Origin: Ipomoea triloba
Lineage: Eukaryota; Streptophyta; Magnoliopsida; Solanales; Convolvulaceae
NCBI RefSeq assembly: GCF_003576645.1
Contig: NC_044925.1
Span: 3,088,585 to 3,152,584, forward strand
Reading direction: 5' to 3'
DNA: 64,000 nt
Each line of letters opens with the position of its first letter. Positions within the stretch are counted from its first letter, which is position 1. The translations under genes and the position numbers were made by a program. This document shows positions 1 through 13,067 of the stretch, piece after piece. A model generated the notes under the pieces. The model was not told the origin of the DNA. It ran no database searches and saw nothing but the letters and a program-made list of their open reading frames with translations.

Positions 1-77
1 TGATTGTGACATTCCAAAATTTCGCTACTATTTTTTCCAAATTGATTGTGACATTCCAAAATTTCGCTACTATTTTT
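1..77. repeat. 42-bp-period direct repeat at window start
   Basis: The first 35 bases recur at position 43, a spacing of exactly 42 bp, after which the copies diverge. The same spacing occurs with unrelated units at 33.5-34.25 kb and 53.0 kb, so I read it as an untrimmed overlap between joined contigs rather than biology. The missing seven matching bases would lie before the window start. Confidence 0.6.
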
Positions 78-1600
78 GTTACAAAATATTTTTGTCAAAA
101 TTGTTTCTAACCATTCCTTTTCAGAAAATTTTAGCTTGGCGCAGTCCGAAAGATTGAGCCGGTAAAAATAGTTCCCGAACTCTTTTTCACTTGAAATTTT
201 TATGGTAGAACCCCAACTTATAGTACTTGATGTCCATAAAAAGTTTTGGTCATTTTGATCCGCGAATAAACACAGAATATTCCATTTTTGCCCTTGGCAG
301 TGTGCTGTCCAGAATTTTTCTCTCTGGACCAGTTTTGGAAGAAAATTCGAAAACCATACTTATACTACTCCGATCATTATGAAATTTTACATGCAGGTTT
401 TACACTTATAGAACTACATAGCTAAAAAAATAGAATCAAAATACATTACCAATTTTTCCCAATAAATCTCGGAAGTTACTGCCAGAGAGTATCTTGATTT
501 TTTTCCAATATTTTCACAAGTATAAGCCTATATGGACATAAACACAACATATACATGCATAAATTAACTATGAACATGCATACCAAAAATTACTAAACAT
601 TAAAGTGTAGTTTCTTTGAGCCAACTTGTAGATCCATAAACTTAACACATAATTTTCACATAAAATTCCTAGTCACATAATTTACTAGCATTTGATCACC
701 TTCAAGTGACTAAACCAACTTAAAGGATTCCTTACCTCTCTAGAAGATTTTAAAACCGTAGAAAGTTGGTGATTTCCTCCTTCGAACCTTTCACCAAAGA
801 TCCTAAACAAAAATCACCATAATAACAACATTTTCATGATCCTTTAGTTTAGACTTAAGCTCTAGGAAAGATTTAACCGAACAAAACCAAAGTCTTACCT
901 ATAATAGAGCACTTGTGTTGAAGAGCATGGCTATGGAGTTCTTGGATCCAAGAGGAAGATGACATTTTTTTCTCTTCTTTTTCCTTGTCTTAATTTCGAA
1001 AATGGGTGTGGGAGAGAGAGAGGAAAACTTGGAGTGTAGACATGGTTTAGCTTATCCCATACTCTTCCCATTAATTAATTATTTAATTACCATGTGGTAA
1101 ATAGGGATGCCACTTGTCACAATCCTATGGTGTATCTTGTAGAGCAAGACTTCCTTGCCAGTTAGGGAGTAATTCAGATAAAAGTTCGGAGGAATATAAC
1201 TTAATTCGGAAAAATCTCAATACCAAAATTATTCTAAAATTAATCCCGTCAATAACCACTAAAATTGGGAATTTTTCGGTATCTCGCGAAATATAGGTAC
1301 GAAGGTCCGTAACAATTTTCCCCTTACGGTCCGTTTAAATTTTCACTTGAACTAACTAGAAGTTCAGGCTTAATCGTATCATACTTAATAATCTAATCTC
1401 TAGGAAAATTCGAACTGTATATACATCCTCAAAAATTTTACGGTTCGTGACCGGTACGTAGACCGCAGCTTTTTAATAAATAGCCTCACTTATAAAAATC
1501 CTTCTGAAGTACCGAGAGGTCATCTCATAAATATTATAGCCTAAAAATATTTTTCGAACCGTAACTTTGTCGGAAAAACCGAGGGGTTACAGTAGATTTG
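78..1600. other. Non-coding stretch, possibly LTR-derived
   Basis: I see no convincing coding region here; the short ORFs match no family I know. The A/T-rich sequence with an end-like block around 1579-1593 (a GAGGGGTTACA motif) resembles the ends of plant Ty3-type LTRs, but no second LTR copy, primer-binding site or target duplication is visible inside the window. The LTR reading is therefore weak. Confidence 0.25.
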
Positions 1601-1855
1601 GTGATTGATTTAGCCATTTATGCTAGTTTGAGTTCTTCATTCGTAGGTGTGGAGAGATCTGAAAGAGTTGCTAGAAATGTTGATGTAATTAGGAAAATAC
1701 TAATTGGACTCCAAAGTTCAACTCTGTACTTTTATTCCCTCACTCAAAAATTTGATGTTGATATTTTTTTGGGACTCAAAATAAAAATAACCTATTATTT
1801 ATACTATATTCAGACTTTTTTATTTTTGAGATTCATAGCTACTTTCTCAAAACTA

Positions 1856-1978
1856 CTAAAAGCACGCCCCCACTGAGGCACAGGAGCTGGCCCAAGGGGA
1901 ATCGTCACTTGAACCCGGGTTCTCCCAAAATTCCTCCCCACAAAGAGAGCTCACTTGCCACTTGAGCTACCCCATTGA
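1856..1978 (-). mobile_element. tRNA-derived SINE fragment
   Basis: On the minus strand this reads with a tRNA-like A box (GGTAGCTCAAGTGG near 1960-1977) and a B box (GGGTTCAAGTG near 1910-1920), the internal RNA polymerase III promoter of SINEs. The body between and after the boxes is not tRNA-like enough for a functional tRNA gene and cannot be folded into a full cloverleaf. It differs from the more abundant SINE family seen at 4.1, 24.7 and 63.2 kb. Confidence 0.6.
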
Positions 1979-2329
1979 ATTTTCTTATAATATATTCAGA
2001 CTTAGTTATATATAGTTTATTTCTTGAAAGCAAAAATTAGATGCTTTTAAAATTGAGGGTTGATACTTTATCATTACTCTTATTGCAACCCGATTGAATT
2101 TGATATTGATTTTCTTTTCAATGAATTATTATATTATTGTTTAGACATGAATTTAGTAAAGTACAACATTAAGTTTTTTGAACTATAAAGTAGTACTACT
2201 TTTATATATATTACAAATTACAAATTACATTGTATTTTAGTTTTAATAGTTTTTTTTTTGTCTATAAATATAATTACATATTAACATTTGAATTTTGAAA
2301 AAAAATAATAATAATTATCAAAATATTAA
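1979..2329. other. A/T-rich spacer without recognised feature
   Basis: I see only A/T-rich sequence with poly-T and poly-A runs. No ORF with family similarity and no clear repeat boundary is visible. Confidence 0.5.
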
Positions 2330-2796
2330 AAAAAATACTTCGTAAGTATTTAGCAAAATTGTGACAAAATATAATTTTAGCGACCAAATATTTGATATCA
2401 TTATGACGATGAAATTGGTGACAAAATTTTGTGACAGAATACGAAATTCGCAACAAAAAGTTTAGCGATGAAATCGCGAGGACAATTATTTTCGTTGTTA
2501 TATTTCACGACGGAAATAGGTGGCAGAAAATGAGTTCTGTGACAGAATATTTTGTCAGGCGGTAGCAACAGAAGGAAACATTTTTGTCGCCTAAATCGTG
2601 ACGAAATGATTTTTGTTGCCTACATTGCGATGAAAAATTCAATCGCCTTTTCCGTCGACACCACTTGTGACAGATTGTTTTCATTATAAAATGAAATGCA
2701 CCAAGCCTGGAGCCTACGAAATACATTACATTCTGTTGCAACAAGCCTGGAGCCTACGAAATTCTTTCATTGCGAATCGTGATTTTTCTTGTAGTG
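2330..2796. mobile_element. CACTA-type DNA transposon, right terminal region
   Basis: The segment ends at 2796 in TTTTTCTTGTAGTG, the reverse complement of the plant CACTA (En/Spm) terminus CACTACAAGAAAAA. The preceding 400 bp carries many short copies, in both orientations, of motifs such as GTGACAAAAT and GCGATGAAA, as expected of the sub-terminal repeats bound by CACTA transposases. No transposase coding sequence is seen and the left end is not identified, so this is a non-autonomous or truncated element. It abuts the Copia remnant that starts at about 2797. Confidence 0.7.
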
Positions 2797-3935
2797 ATGA
2801 ATGTTTACATGAAACAACCACCAGTGTATATTGGCAACAATTTTCCTACTCATGTTTGCAAACTACAAAAGTCTCTATATATATGGTTTGAAGCAAGCAC
2901 CACGTGCGTGGTTCAAACGTCTTCAAGATTGTCTACTCTCCATTGCTCTAAAGGCTTCAAAAATTGATGTATCAATGTTTATCTATTTTGCTACTAATGC
3001 TCAAATTTATTTAGTTGTCTATGTTGATACATACAAATAATTAGTAGCAACAAAAGTTTCTTGACTTGCATAACAAGGAAACTAGCTGAAAATTTCAAGA
3101 TCCGAGATATGGGACCTTCAAGATTCTTCCTATGAATCAAGACATTTCACAACAAGGGGTTGATGATCCTACCACAATGAAGGTACATGCTTGAAATACT
3201 CAAAAGATTTAGAACAAAACACTGCAAGACAATCCCCACTCTGATTCCAATGAACAACAAGCTAAGTACAACAAAGTCATCTTAACCATATGACAATCCC
3301 ACACAGTACCACAGCTTAGTTGGAGCACTTAAATATCTAACTATTACTTGTCTAGATCTCTCTAGATCCTCTGTCATAAACAAACTGTCAGTTTATTTAA
3401 TTTGCAACCAATGACCAATGAGTTTCCTTAAAGCGTATTCTAAGGTATGTCAAAGCTACTCTAGACTATGGGCTACGTATTACAAAGACATTCATGCATT
3501 TCGGACTCTACTGATTGGGTAGGATGTCTTGGTGACAAGTCAGTTGTTTTTTTTTCTTTATTAGTAAAAACCTAATTTTTTAGGCTTGCCGCAAACAAAA
3601 GGCATTTGCTAGATCCTCAATAGAATCAGAATAAAAAGGTATAGCGATTTCTCAGTAGATATAACATGGTTAGTTACTTTAATTAAAGAACTTGTCTTAC
3701 TATGCAAAAATCACCAAAGTTTTGGTGTGACAACCTTGGTTCTACCTATTTGTGTGCAAATTATGTGTTTCATGCAAGAACCAAACATGTTAAAATAAAC
3801 TACGTACCATTTTGTTCGTGACAAAGTAGCATCTAAGGAATTACAAGTAAACTACATCTCTATAAAAGACCAACTAGAAAACATCTTCACCAAGTCACTA
3901 ACCACAACAAGGTTCAATGATGTACTTTAGTCACA
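2797..3935 (+). pseudogene. Decayed Ty1/Copia pol (reverse transcriptase to RNase H)
   Basis: Translated pieces in shifting frames match Copia polyprotein in order: the reverse transcriptase block with VYMKQPP and YGLKQAPRAWF (about 2800-2930), VVYVD (near 3020; the usual VVYVDD has lost its second Asp), LAENFKIRDMG (near 3085), a LVGALKYL block (near 3315), RNase H pieces such as DSTDWVGCLGDKS (near 3505), a KQKAFARSSIESE block (near 3593), and the C-terminal HARTKHV region (near 3770). Stops and frameshifts separate the pieces. No LTRs were recognised on either side. It is an old, inactive insertion. Confidence 0.85.
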
Positions 3936-4089
3936 CTCGAATTCCTTCAATTCTCCTTCTCCCCATATTATGTATTATTGTAAATTTACCTTTTATCATT
4001 CCTGATCTGACTAGGACTCTTTGTATTCTTATAATTACATCTTCCTGTACTTTATAAATTGAATTGATCAATTATAAAATCTTCCCGGC

Positions 4090-4297
4090 CAAAAGACCTT
4101 GTGGTCTAGTGGCACCCAGTTGCACCCGGCCCCCATGGGAAGGGGTGGGTTCGAGCCTCCACTGGGTTCGAGTCTTAGTGGAGGCGATATTGACTCTTTG
4201 TACGTCATTTGGTTGAGAAAGTAGCTATGAACAGATACTACATTGTAAAAAAATCTTCGAGAAAGTAGCTATGAACAGATACTATATTGTAAAAAAA
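4090..4297 (+). mobile_element. tRNA-derived SINE
   Basis: An A box (GTGGTCTAGTGGCACC) and B box (GGGTTCGAGCC) lie at the 5' end, followed by a body that closes with a conserved tail (GAACAGATACTACATTGTA). The last 44 bp are repeated in tandem. The same family recurs in both orientations at about 18.6, 19.65, 24.2, 24.7, 51.4, 62.1 and 63.2 kb. It is a retroposon, not a tRNA gene. Confidence 0.8.
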
Positions 4298-4459
4298 TGA
4301 TTCATAACAGTATTCTCAATTTTGAATAGGCTTATTCCAAGATTTTAATGTTTAGATACTATAAAAGGAATTTAATGATAAAATTATAATTTTTATACTA
4401 CCAAAATGTCCAGAATATTATACAAAGATCAGTGTAATTGTAGTACTACTTTAAATATT

Positions 4460-5100
4460 GATGTAAAAAAAGTGTCACTTACATCATTAGATGGCATCTT
4501 GACACTTAACAATTTGCCTCTGTGATGGTGTTTTATTCAATCTTTAACCTTGTGATCATGTGAAGTATGAAATGGTAAAATGTCCAATACAATTAAAAAA
4601 AAAAAATTGAAGGGTCTCAATTCTCAAAGCTTCAATAACTTGAATCTTGTCGGTGCTGAAACACACATCACACTACTATTTACAATGTGGAAATATTAAA
4701 CTAACAATAGCATATTGTACATACATAGCATAGATCACAACTATTTCACAAAAGCAAAGATACTACTAGCAAGAAATGATAATATTAACATGAACATAAC
4801 TATAAAAGAAGATGAATTACAATGTTTCTACTACAAACATTAGTTTAATTGTAATACAACTGACCTAAAATTTTAAGATGGTTCCATACTCAAAGCCAAA
4901 TATTGAACCCTTGACATTTGGTTAAAGACGAATGAGTCCTTTCCACTCAACCACAACTCCCGTTAAAAATTTGCCAATCTGATGATGTTTTATTCAATCT
5001 TTGGCCTTGTGATTTTGTGAAGTATGACATGGTAAAAAATTAACTAAAAAAATTCTCAATTCTCAAAGCATCAATACCTTGAATTTTGGGGGTACTGATG
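4460..5100. repeat. Diverged direct repeats of receptor 3' flank
   Basis: A block near 4500-4575 (TTTTATTCAATCTTT, TGTGAAGTATGA) recurs near 4985-5035. A second block near 4650-4770 (ending CAACTATTTCACAAAAGCAA) recurs at 5845-5965 and again at 39150-39275 beside receptor 2. These are remnants of the duplicated unit that gave rise to the two receptor genes. No coding sequence is recognised in 4300-6000. Confidence 0.6.
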
Positions 5101-5844
5101 TAAACAACTGCATCATACTGTAAATATGCTATAACAGCAAATAACATCATTTACTGTATAAGCTATAAATACAGAAATACTTACCTGAAATAAAGATTTA
5201 GGCAAAGCTTAGTTGTTGATTCCATTTCTGACAAAATCTGGAAATTGAATATGTAATTTGCTTCACCTCTCTGATCCGTAATCTTTAGTTGCCTCTTGAT
5301 GATATAGAGACATAATTGGGCAAATGAGAATCCTTTACTGATCCTGATTTTGATTATTCACTCAGCCGTATATGAATGAAATCAATCCCAATCCTTATTC
5401 CCACTCTCACCCACTCATACCCTCTTTCATCCCCTAAAATCTGGTTCATATACACTGCATGTATATATAGGAAGATGGAAATAATTGAGAGTATAGTGGT
5501 AGAGTAGTAGGTTTAGTGGGATATAGCCTGATAGTGTATAAAGAATTGCCAAAGTGGAGAAAGTTGCCAAAGGATAATACTAAACAAATCATCGAAAGGA
5601 TGAAATGGCCTAATACTGTACAATTGCAATGCTTGTCTCCTCAATAATTCAATATATAGAAAGGAAAAGGATAAGGATTCTTTTTCCTGCAGAAACCATT
5701 TGCCCAATTTCCTTTATTATTTTACAGAATGAGAGGGAGGGAATTTCACCAGGTAATTTCGCATTTATACATCACTAATCATTACCGTGAGTACCTTATG
5801 GAATTACAAATTAATTATATGAATATATATTATTTCTAACAATT

Positions 5845-5965
5845 GAAACACAACACACATACAATTTACAAAGTGAAAACTGTTAAATAATAACATTGTA
5901 CATTTCTACATATGCATGTCATATATCACAACTATTTCACAAAAGCAAAATATACTAACAAGAAA
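5845..5965. repeat. Conserved 3'-flank block shared by both receptor genes
   Basis: This block matches 39150-39275 downstream of receptor 2 and 4650-4770 further out here. The shared run includes AACTATTTCACAAAAGCAAA. It marks the downstream edge of the duplicated segment that carries the receptor genes. Confidence 0.6.
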
Positions 5966-6012
5966 GGAGACACGAACAATAATGAAAATAGGAAAGCACA
6001 ACAGATATGAAA

Positions 6013-6200
6013 CTCACAAGTGGTGGTGTGTAAGTACAAATCTATGTTGGTTTTGAGTTGTTCTGCTTGAAATAAATGGTTTCCCAAAAGGAATTAAATC
6101 AGCGTGCACCATCACTTGTGAGTTTCAGAAATCTCACTTAATTCTTTTGGGAAACCATTCATTTCAGCAGAACAACTCAAAAGCAGCATAGATTTGTAGT
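6013..6200. repeat. Inverted repeat in the 3' region of receptor 1
   Basis: Two sequence blocks recur inverted. The block at 6013-6032 (CTCACAAGTGGTGGTG) is complementary to 6108-6128. The block at 6040-6098, containing TTGTTCTGCTTGAAATAAAT, is complementary to 6138-6196. The right-hand copy is collinear with the 3' region of receptor 2 (39480-39560), so it is probably the ancestral sequence and the left-hand copy an inverted duplication of it. It lies directly after the stop codon at 6209 and is probably transcribed as 3' UTR. The long arm could fold into a stem of roughly 55 bp with mismatches. Confidence 0.75.
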
Positions 6201-6208
6201 GTTGTTCT

Positions 6209-9200
6209 TTAAGCATTGCTCCCGGTGCTGGGAGAAGCAGAAACGCTGGTGTCTGTCATCCCACCCCTTGAAGTGCTCCTGGATTTTGAATGGTGAGTTG
6301 ACTGCTCAGTTGTGGAAATCTCACTATGTTGATGAGGATCTCTGACAGAAGAAAGCTGCTTTAAACTTTCCTTTAGATCCTTCAATGGAAGCTGTTCCTT
6401 TAGAACCTTCACAACTTGAGACATGGTTGGTCTTTGATCTGGGTACTGGTCCAAGCACAGCAATGCTAGTTCTAACATTGTTTCTGCTTGATTCCAATCC
6501 ATTGTGTTAGACATGTTTTTGTCAACTAGATTCATAAAATGCCCTTCTCTCTTCTTTTCACGTACCGCCTGCAATCATACACAGAATGATAACATTACTC
6601 ACAACTCACCATGCACCCAATGTAAATAAATAGTACTTTATAGTGATCATTATAATCATGTAAGTTAAGTTTGACTCACCATATCTGGAAGGTACTCGGT
6701 GTCAGCCCCGCTGCTAGAAATCTTTTCTTTCTTTCCACTAACAACTATAAGTACAAGAACTCCAAAGCTATATACATCTGCCTTTGTTGTTAAGAGGTCA
6801 TATTTTGCGTATTCAGGCGCCAGGTATACCCTACAGAATGATTTCAGGTGAGGATGCGCCTGGAAAACCTATTGGCTATTGGATTATTTACAATTTTGAG
6901 AAACATTCAGACATGGTTGTCCAGAAAAAGGAGAGATAGTATCATTACACTGTTCCATCCACCAGTGACTTTCCCTGATCATGGAGCCTGGAAAATCCAA
7001 AGTCAGCTATCTTTGCATTGAGATGCATGTCAAGAAAAATGCTGGTTGGTTTAATGTTTCCATGAACATTTTTCTGCTTGCACTCATGAAGAAAAGCTAG
7101 ACCTTCTGCTATGCCAAGGCAAATGTTGCGCCTTGTTGGCCAATCTAATTTCAACTTGTTTGAACCTGTGAGGAAAATACTGTTGTTTAAGGCTGCTAGA
7201 CAAGCTAAAGTGAATAAAAACTTCAGTATGAAGGCAGAGATAGATAGATACACTACCAAAAAGTGCATTTTGAAGGGAATTATGGCCTATATCCTCATAA
7301 ACAAGCAGCAGTTGGTTCTTCTCTGCAATGCATCCCATCAGCTTTACAAGGTTCGGATGTTCCATGAGAGAAATTGTAGAATCCTTTTCTCGAAATGCAC
7401 GTATTATATCTTTTGTGGCTGAAACCTTTTCAACTGCAACGACTGTTCCATTGCCGAGTTTTGCCTGAATTGAAGTTAAGTAACTAACAATCACACTTGT
7501 GTAATGTCAAAGGGATCGGAGGAGCTACATGTCTATTGTAGGAACTGTACTGTACTACTATATATATATATATTAAAGAGAATTTCATTTTACTTAGCTT
7601 ATTGAAGCAAAACTAACCTCATAGAAAGTTCCAAATCCACCCTCACCAAGTTTGTCCTTAAAATTTTTGGCAGCTGCTTTTACTTTTTGGAAGTTGTAAA
7701 GTCCTCCAGGATACAACTCAACCATTCCTACACGAAAAATCAATGGCGCGGCTAGAGATCAGTGCGCTCCCCACAACAACAATAACATGCAATTAAGCCA
7801 ATTGTTTAAGAAGCTAAGTTACCTTCATGTGAATTGTCTTCCATCTTCCAGAAATAAACTATCAACACTATCAGAAGAACTAAGACAGATAATGAGATTG
7901 CAGCCATCTTTGGAGGAGACAGACCGCTCTCTTTAGCTGGATCAGGAAGGAATTGGTATCAAATAAGAAAAGTAGGATACAATCGAAATGGTGCACGAGG
8001 TAAAGTTAAGGACAAAATTAACAAGTATATATGACTTACAAGGATATACAGAAATTGCAGATATAAGTGGACCTTGGTACATCAATGAACCCTTCCCTGA
8101 CCAATATAAGTGAATCTCCAGTCGACTATTGTTAACTATAACATTTTCTATTTCCACAGTGTAAGCCTTATTTACACCCTCTGCTTCCTTTTCTATGTTG
8201 AAATTTTTAAGTTCATTCTTTCCCTGCAATCATAATCACCTTTCAATATTCCAGTATATATATAGTGCAATATATGCTTGTATTATATTGGTAGTTGTAC
8301 CATATATATACCTGGATATCCACATTAAAAACTCGACCTGATTTGTTGAGATATGGGGTTTTATAGTTGTTGTATCTAACTAATTCAGCAAAGTGAAGTC
8401 TCACAGTATATTCACCATCCCTTAAACAAAATCCATAATACTTCAAGGAGATTGGGGATACACGTGCTGTACTGTAAAGAGGTTCATCACCAACACCAAC
8501 AATGCATGTATTGTTCAATATGTATTCCTCATTTATTGATGAGTAGGTTATTATTGATGAGTAGGATCCCATACTACTATAACCCCATCTTGACGAGTGG
8601 GATCCCATACTACTATAACCCCATCTTGAGCTGCTACTCAGAAAGAAAGTTGAACTTCCATTTGAATTCAGATCGCCTTCATAAATACTTCCATTTATTT
8701 TCATTGATTCACCACCACAATTTATAAATAGTTGGTCATTTACTGCAATGGAAAAAATAATACTCATTAGAGTGTCATTATATTTGAAATAAATGTTTCT
8801 GTTAGGTCAGAGGACCAGCATCCCATGTTCACAAGAAGCTCACTACATTAGGTGTAACTCTCCCACTGTAACTATCAGTGATCTCATGTATGTGTCTTTG
8901 TCCACAATTTACAACCCAAAAACCAACTAAGCTGCCAGGTCAAGCTTTTTATAATTAATATACTTACATTGGTATTTTAGTTCGCTGCTGCAGCTATAGC
9001 CAACATGTTCCCAATGTGTACCCCTAAAATATCAAAATGAACACAAAAACAAGATCATGCACCTCAAACCAACTAGCCCATTTACATTTTTGTGTTTTTT
9101 GAGGGGAGGAATGAGTGTCCGATCCACCAAATGAAGAGGAAGCTAGCTAGTGCTTACCCGTCGTCACTGGAATTAAGGGATGAGAAAAAGTTCCTGCAAT

Positions 9201-10848
9201 GGAAATTAAAGATCCAAAGTATGGTTGATGTGCAAAGTATGAAAAATCAAAACATCTAGGGAAAAGGCATATATATAATAAAGAAAAGCATAGTCCATTT
9301 GAAATCCTCACAGGTTCGATGAGTTTGAATGCAACTTTTGAATTTGTGCGACATTGTTTGTGAAAAGATTTTCAGACACATCACTGCATTAAATTAAAAG
9401 TAAACAATAAGTTAAGAACAAATCGCTACACATTTGAAAAAACAGTATTGGCATTGCCTTTCTACACATTCTTGTCCAATCCTCCAAACATGCATAAAAT
9501 TATCCATTACATGTTAAAGTTGCATGTTTTGGGTTATGTCTCGATGGGATGGAATGAGACGAAAACAAGAACAAGTGGGCAAATTATGCTGTGGACCCGG
9601 ATCCAAAACGGCGTCGTTCGAGGCCGTCTGAATTTATAAAATTAATTGCTTCCTTCCTTGCCGTTAACTTGCCATTTGTCCTCAAAATTCATTCCTCTAT
9701 ATATTCATAATTTTGAACTCTATATTCACAATTTTAAATCTCAATATACAAAATTACAGAACTCAATATTCACAATTGCAGAACTATATATTCACAATTT
9801 TAGAACTCTATATTCACAATTTTAGAACTCAATATACAAAATTACATAACTCAATATTCACAATTGCAGAACTCTATATTCACAATTTTTGAATTCTATA
9901 TTCACAATTTTAGAACTCTATATACAAAATTTTAGAATTGAATATTCACAATTTAAGACCTCAATATTCACAATTACAGAACTCTATATTCATAATTTTT
10001 GAACTCTATATTCATAATTTTTGCACTCAATATTCACAATTACAGAATTGAATATTCACTCGTTGAGTTGTTTTCAATAATTGAAAAAAAAAAAAAAAAC
10101 ATTGTTCGAGGAAACGGTGCCACTAACAACACCGTTATTTTCACACGCGCAAATTGCGTCGTTTTGGACCTGGGTCCACCTTGCAAGGTGGATCCAGGTC
10201 TATGGCATAACAACCGGATCAATTGATCGCTGGCCTAACACTTTTGGTTCAAATGTACCCTACATGATCGAGATCAGCAATTTATATCGTGGACCGGAGT
10301 TTAAAATGCACTGTGAACCCTGATCTAATACACATAATTTGACTTCATAATATATAGAATTCATGTTCATAATGCACAAAATTTATGTTCATAATGCACA
10401 CACATAAACACGATAAAATGAACATATATACAAAATTTAACTTCATAAAGTACAAAATTCATGTTCATAATGTATAGAATTTATATTCATAATGCACATA
10501 CAAATACACACGGTATAATGAATATGAATTAAACACTTAACATAATACACAGAATTCCTATTCATAATGCATGCACATAATTCATGTTCATTATAACATG
10601 TTTATGTGTATGTGTATTATGAAAATGAATGATGTGCACTACAAATATTAATTCTGTACATTATGAAGTCAAATTTTGTATGTTGGATCAAGGTCCACAG
10701 TGCATTGTGGACCCTAGTCCACCATATAACAATTGATCGAGATCAAATATTGTTGCCAAAAGTGTTAGACATCAGTTTCAATTATTTATTAATGTTGATC
10801 TTATCATAGCAAAAGTGGATATATATATACATATATATATATACATAC

Positions 10849-10898
<50 letters not shown>

Positions 10899-11533
10899 TC
10901 TAGATTCCAATATAATGCGTCAAAACTCTTAGAAAATCCTTATTGTTGAACGTACAACATGCTTAAGTTTTTTGTTTAGAATCCAAACACTTACATGTTC
11001 ATAGTCGAATTGATTATCCATGTTGGAATTGTCCCATTGAGCTTATTTCCTCGAAGAAATCTGAAAAACAACGCAAATTAGGATTCTAGCAAATCTAGCT
11101 TGCTTTGATGCATAATGTATAGTAGACTCAACAATAAGAAATAGTGTATATATGTGTGTGTGTGTATAATGTTTTTGTGAATGCAATGATATGATATGTT
11201 TATGTAAACTTGCTTACATGTACATTGGTGAGATGAGAGTGGAATGATCTGGAATTTGACCAAATAAACTATTGAAGCTCAAGTCCCTGAAGGAAAATAT
11301 ATAATGAAAATAATCAAAATTAAACATGCCAAACTGTTCATAAGTGGTTTCAATTCAGAGAGCTGAGAGTTGAGATCGATTTTTTTGCAATGATATGATA
11401 TGATCCCAGAGAATAATTTAATTTGCAAATAACTCACAATAAATACAGTCTGCTTAGATTCCAGACGATGTCAGGAATAGGGCCAACAAGTGAACAGTTC
11501 CTCAATGTCCTGATCGAAAACAGGTAGATGAGC

Positions 11534-11575
<42 letters not shown>

Positions 11576-11968
11576 GGGGTGTAGTAGTAGCTTCAATTCA
11601 AAGCAAAGGGAGTAGATTAAAGTATATGAGAAATGGAAGCTCACAAATGTCTCAAGGAAACCATATTTGTAAAATTAGGAAACTGCGGCTGTCCTCCTCC
11701 AACTAAGTCGCTTACATGCCTGCACAATGTATATATATATATATAAGAAAGATGAAAATCAAATAAATTTATTGCAATAATCAAGCTCGCTCGCTCTATC
11801 TTACAAGTCGGCAAGATCTGTCAAGTTTGAAAATGCAGCCGCATTTAGAGGAGCTTCGAAATTATTTCCCAATAAAGACCTACTCGATCGATCAACAAAT
11901 GAGGATCCATCCATCATTAATATATATAAAACCACAATTAAGTTTCATCATATCAATCGCGTATGGTG

Positions 11969-12025
<57 letters not shown>

Positions 12026-12993
12026 CAGGTGCAGTTGTGCGGTTAAATCTAAGCCATTGATTAAAAAAATGCAGGGTGACAATTTGATAATTTTGCATCT
12101 AGATCAAATTTAAGATGTCTAGTTTTCATTCTTAAGGTGCATGGTTTTTGTGCTTAATGTGAGTAATTTTTGTACTGTGTGGCTTAAGGTGCATCAAGTG
12201 TTGAAAACTAAAGTGTGTTGATATAAAGTTTTAGATGCGTGGTTTTTCTTCTTTAAGGTGCGTGGTTTTCCTCTTTAAAGTGCGCGATGTGTCTCAGTTG
12301 TTGAAACTTGAGATGCGTCGACCTAGAGCTTTAGGTGCATGACTTTTCTTCTTAAGGTGAGTTGTTTTCTTTTTTAAGGTGCGTCAGTTGTTGAAACATA
12401 AGATGCGCCATTTTAAATCTTTAGGTGCGTGGTTTGTGTTTTAAGATATATACTTTGTTTGTGTGTTTAAGGTGCGCGGTTTGTGCGCCATTTTAATACT
12501 TAAGGTGTATTTTTTTGAGTTAACCGCACAACTGTACAGGAAACTATACCCGCACCTGAACTCATCCATATGTATGTATATATATATANTAATTTTTGTA
12601 CTGTGTGGCTTAAGGTGCATCAAGTGTTGAAAACTAAAGTGTGTTGATATAAAGTTTTAGATGCGTGGTTTTTCTTCTTTAAGGTGCGTGGTTTTCCTCT
12701 TTAAAGTGCGCGATGTGTCTCAGTTGTTGAAACTTGAGATGCGTCGACCTAGAGCTTTAGGTGCATGACTTTTCTTCTTAAGGTGAGTTGTTTTCTTTTT
12801 TAAGGTGCGTCAGTTGTTGAAACATAAGATGCGCCATTTTAAATCTTTAGGTGCGTGGTTTGTGTTTTAAGATATATACTTTGTTTGTGTGTTTAAGGTG
12901 CGCGGTTTGTGCGCCATTTTAATACTTAAGGTGTATTTTTTTGAGTTAACCGCACAACTGTACAGGAAACTATACCCGCACCTGAACTCATCC

Positions 12994-13067
<74 letters not shown>

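Noticed and set aside
4090..4190. Functional tRNA gene
   Set aside because: A and B boxes are present but no cloverleaf can be formed, and several family copies with a common body and tail show that it is a SINE.
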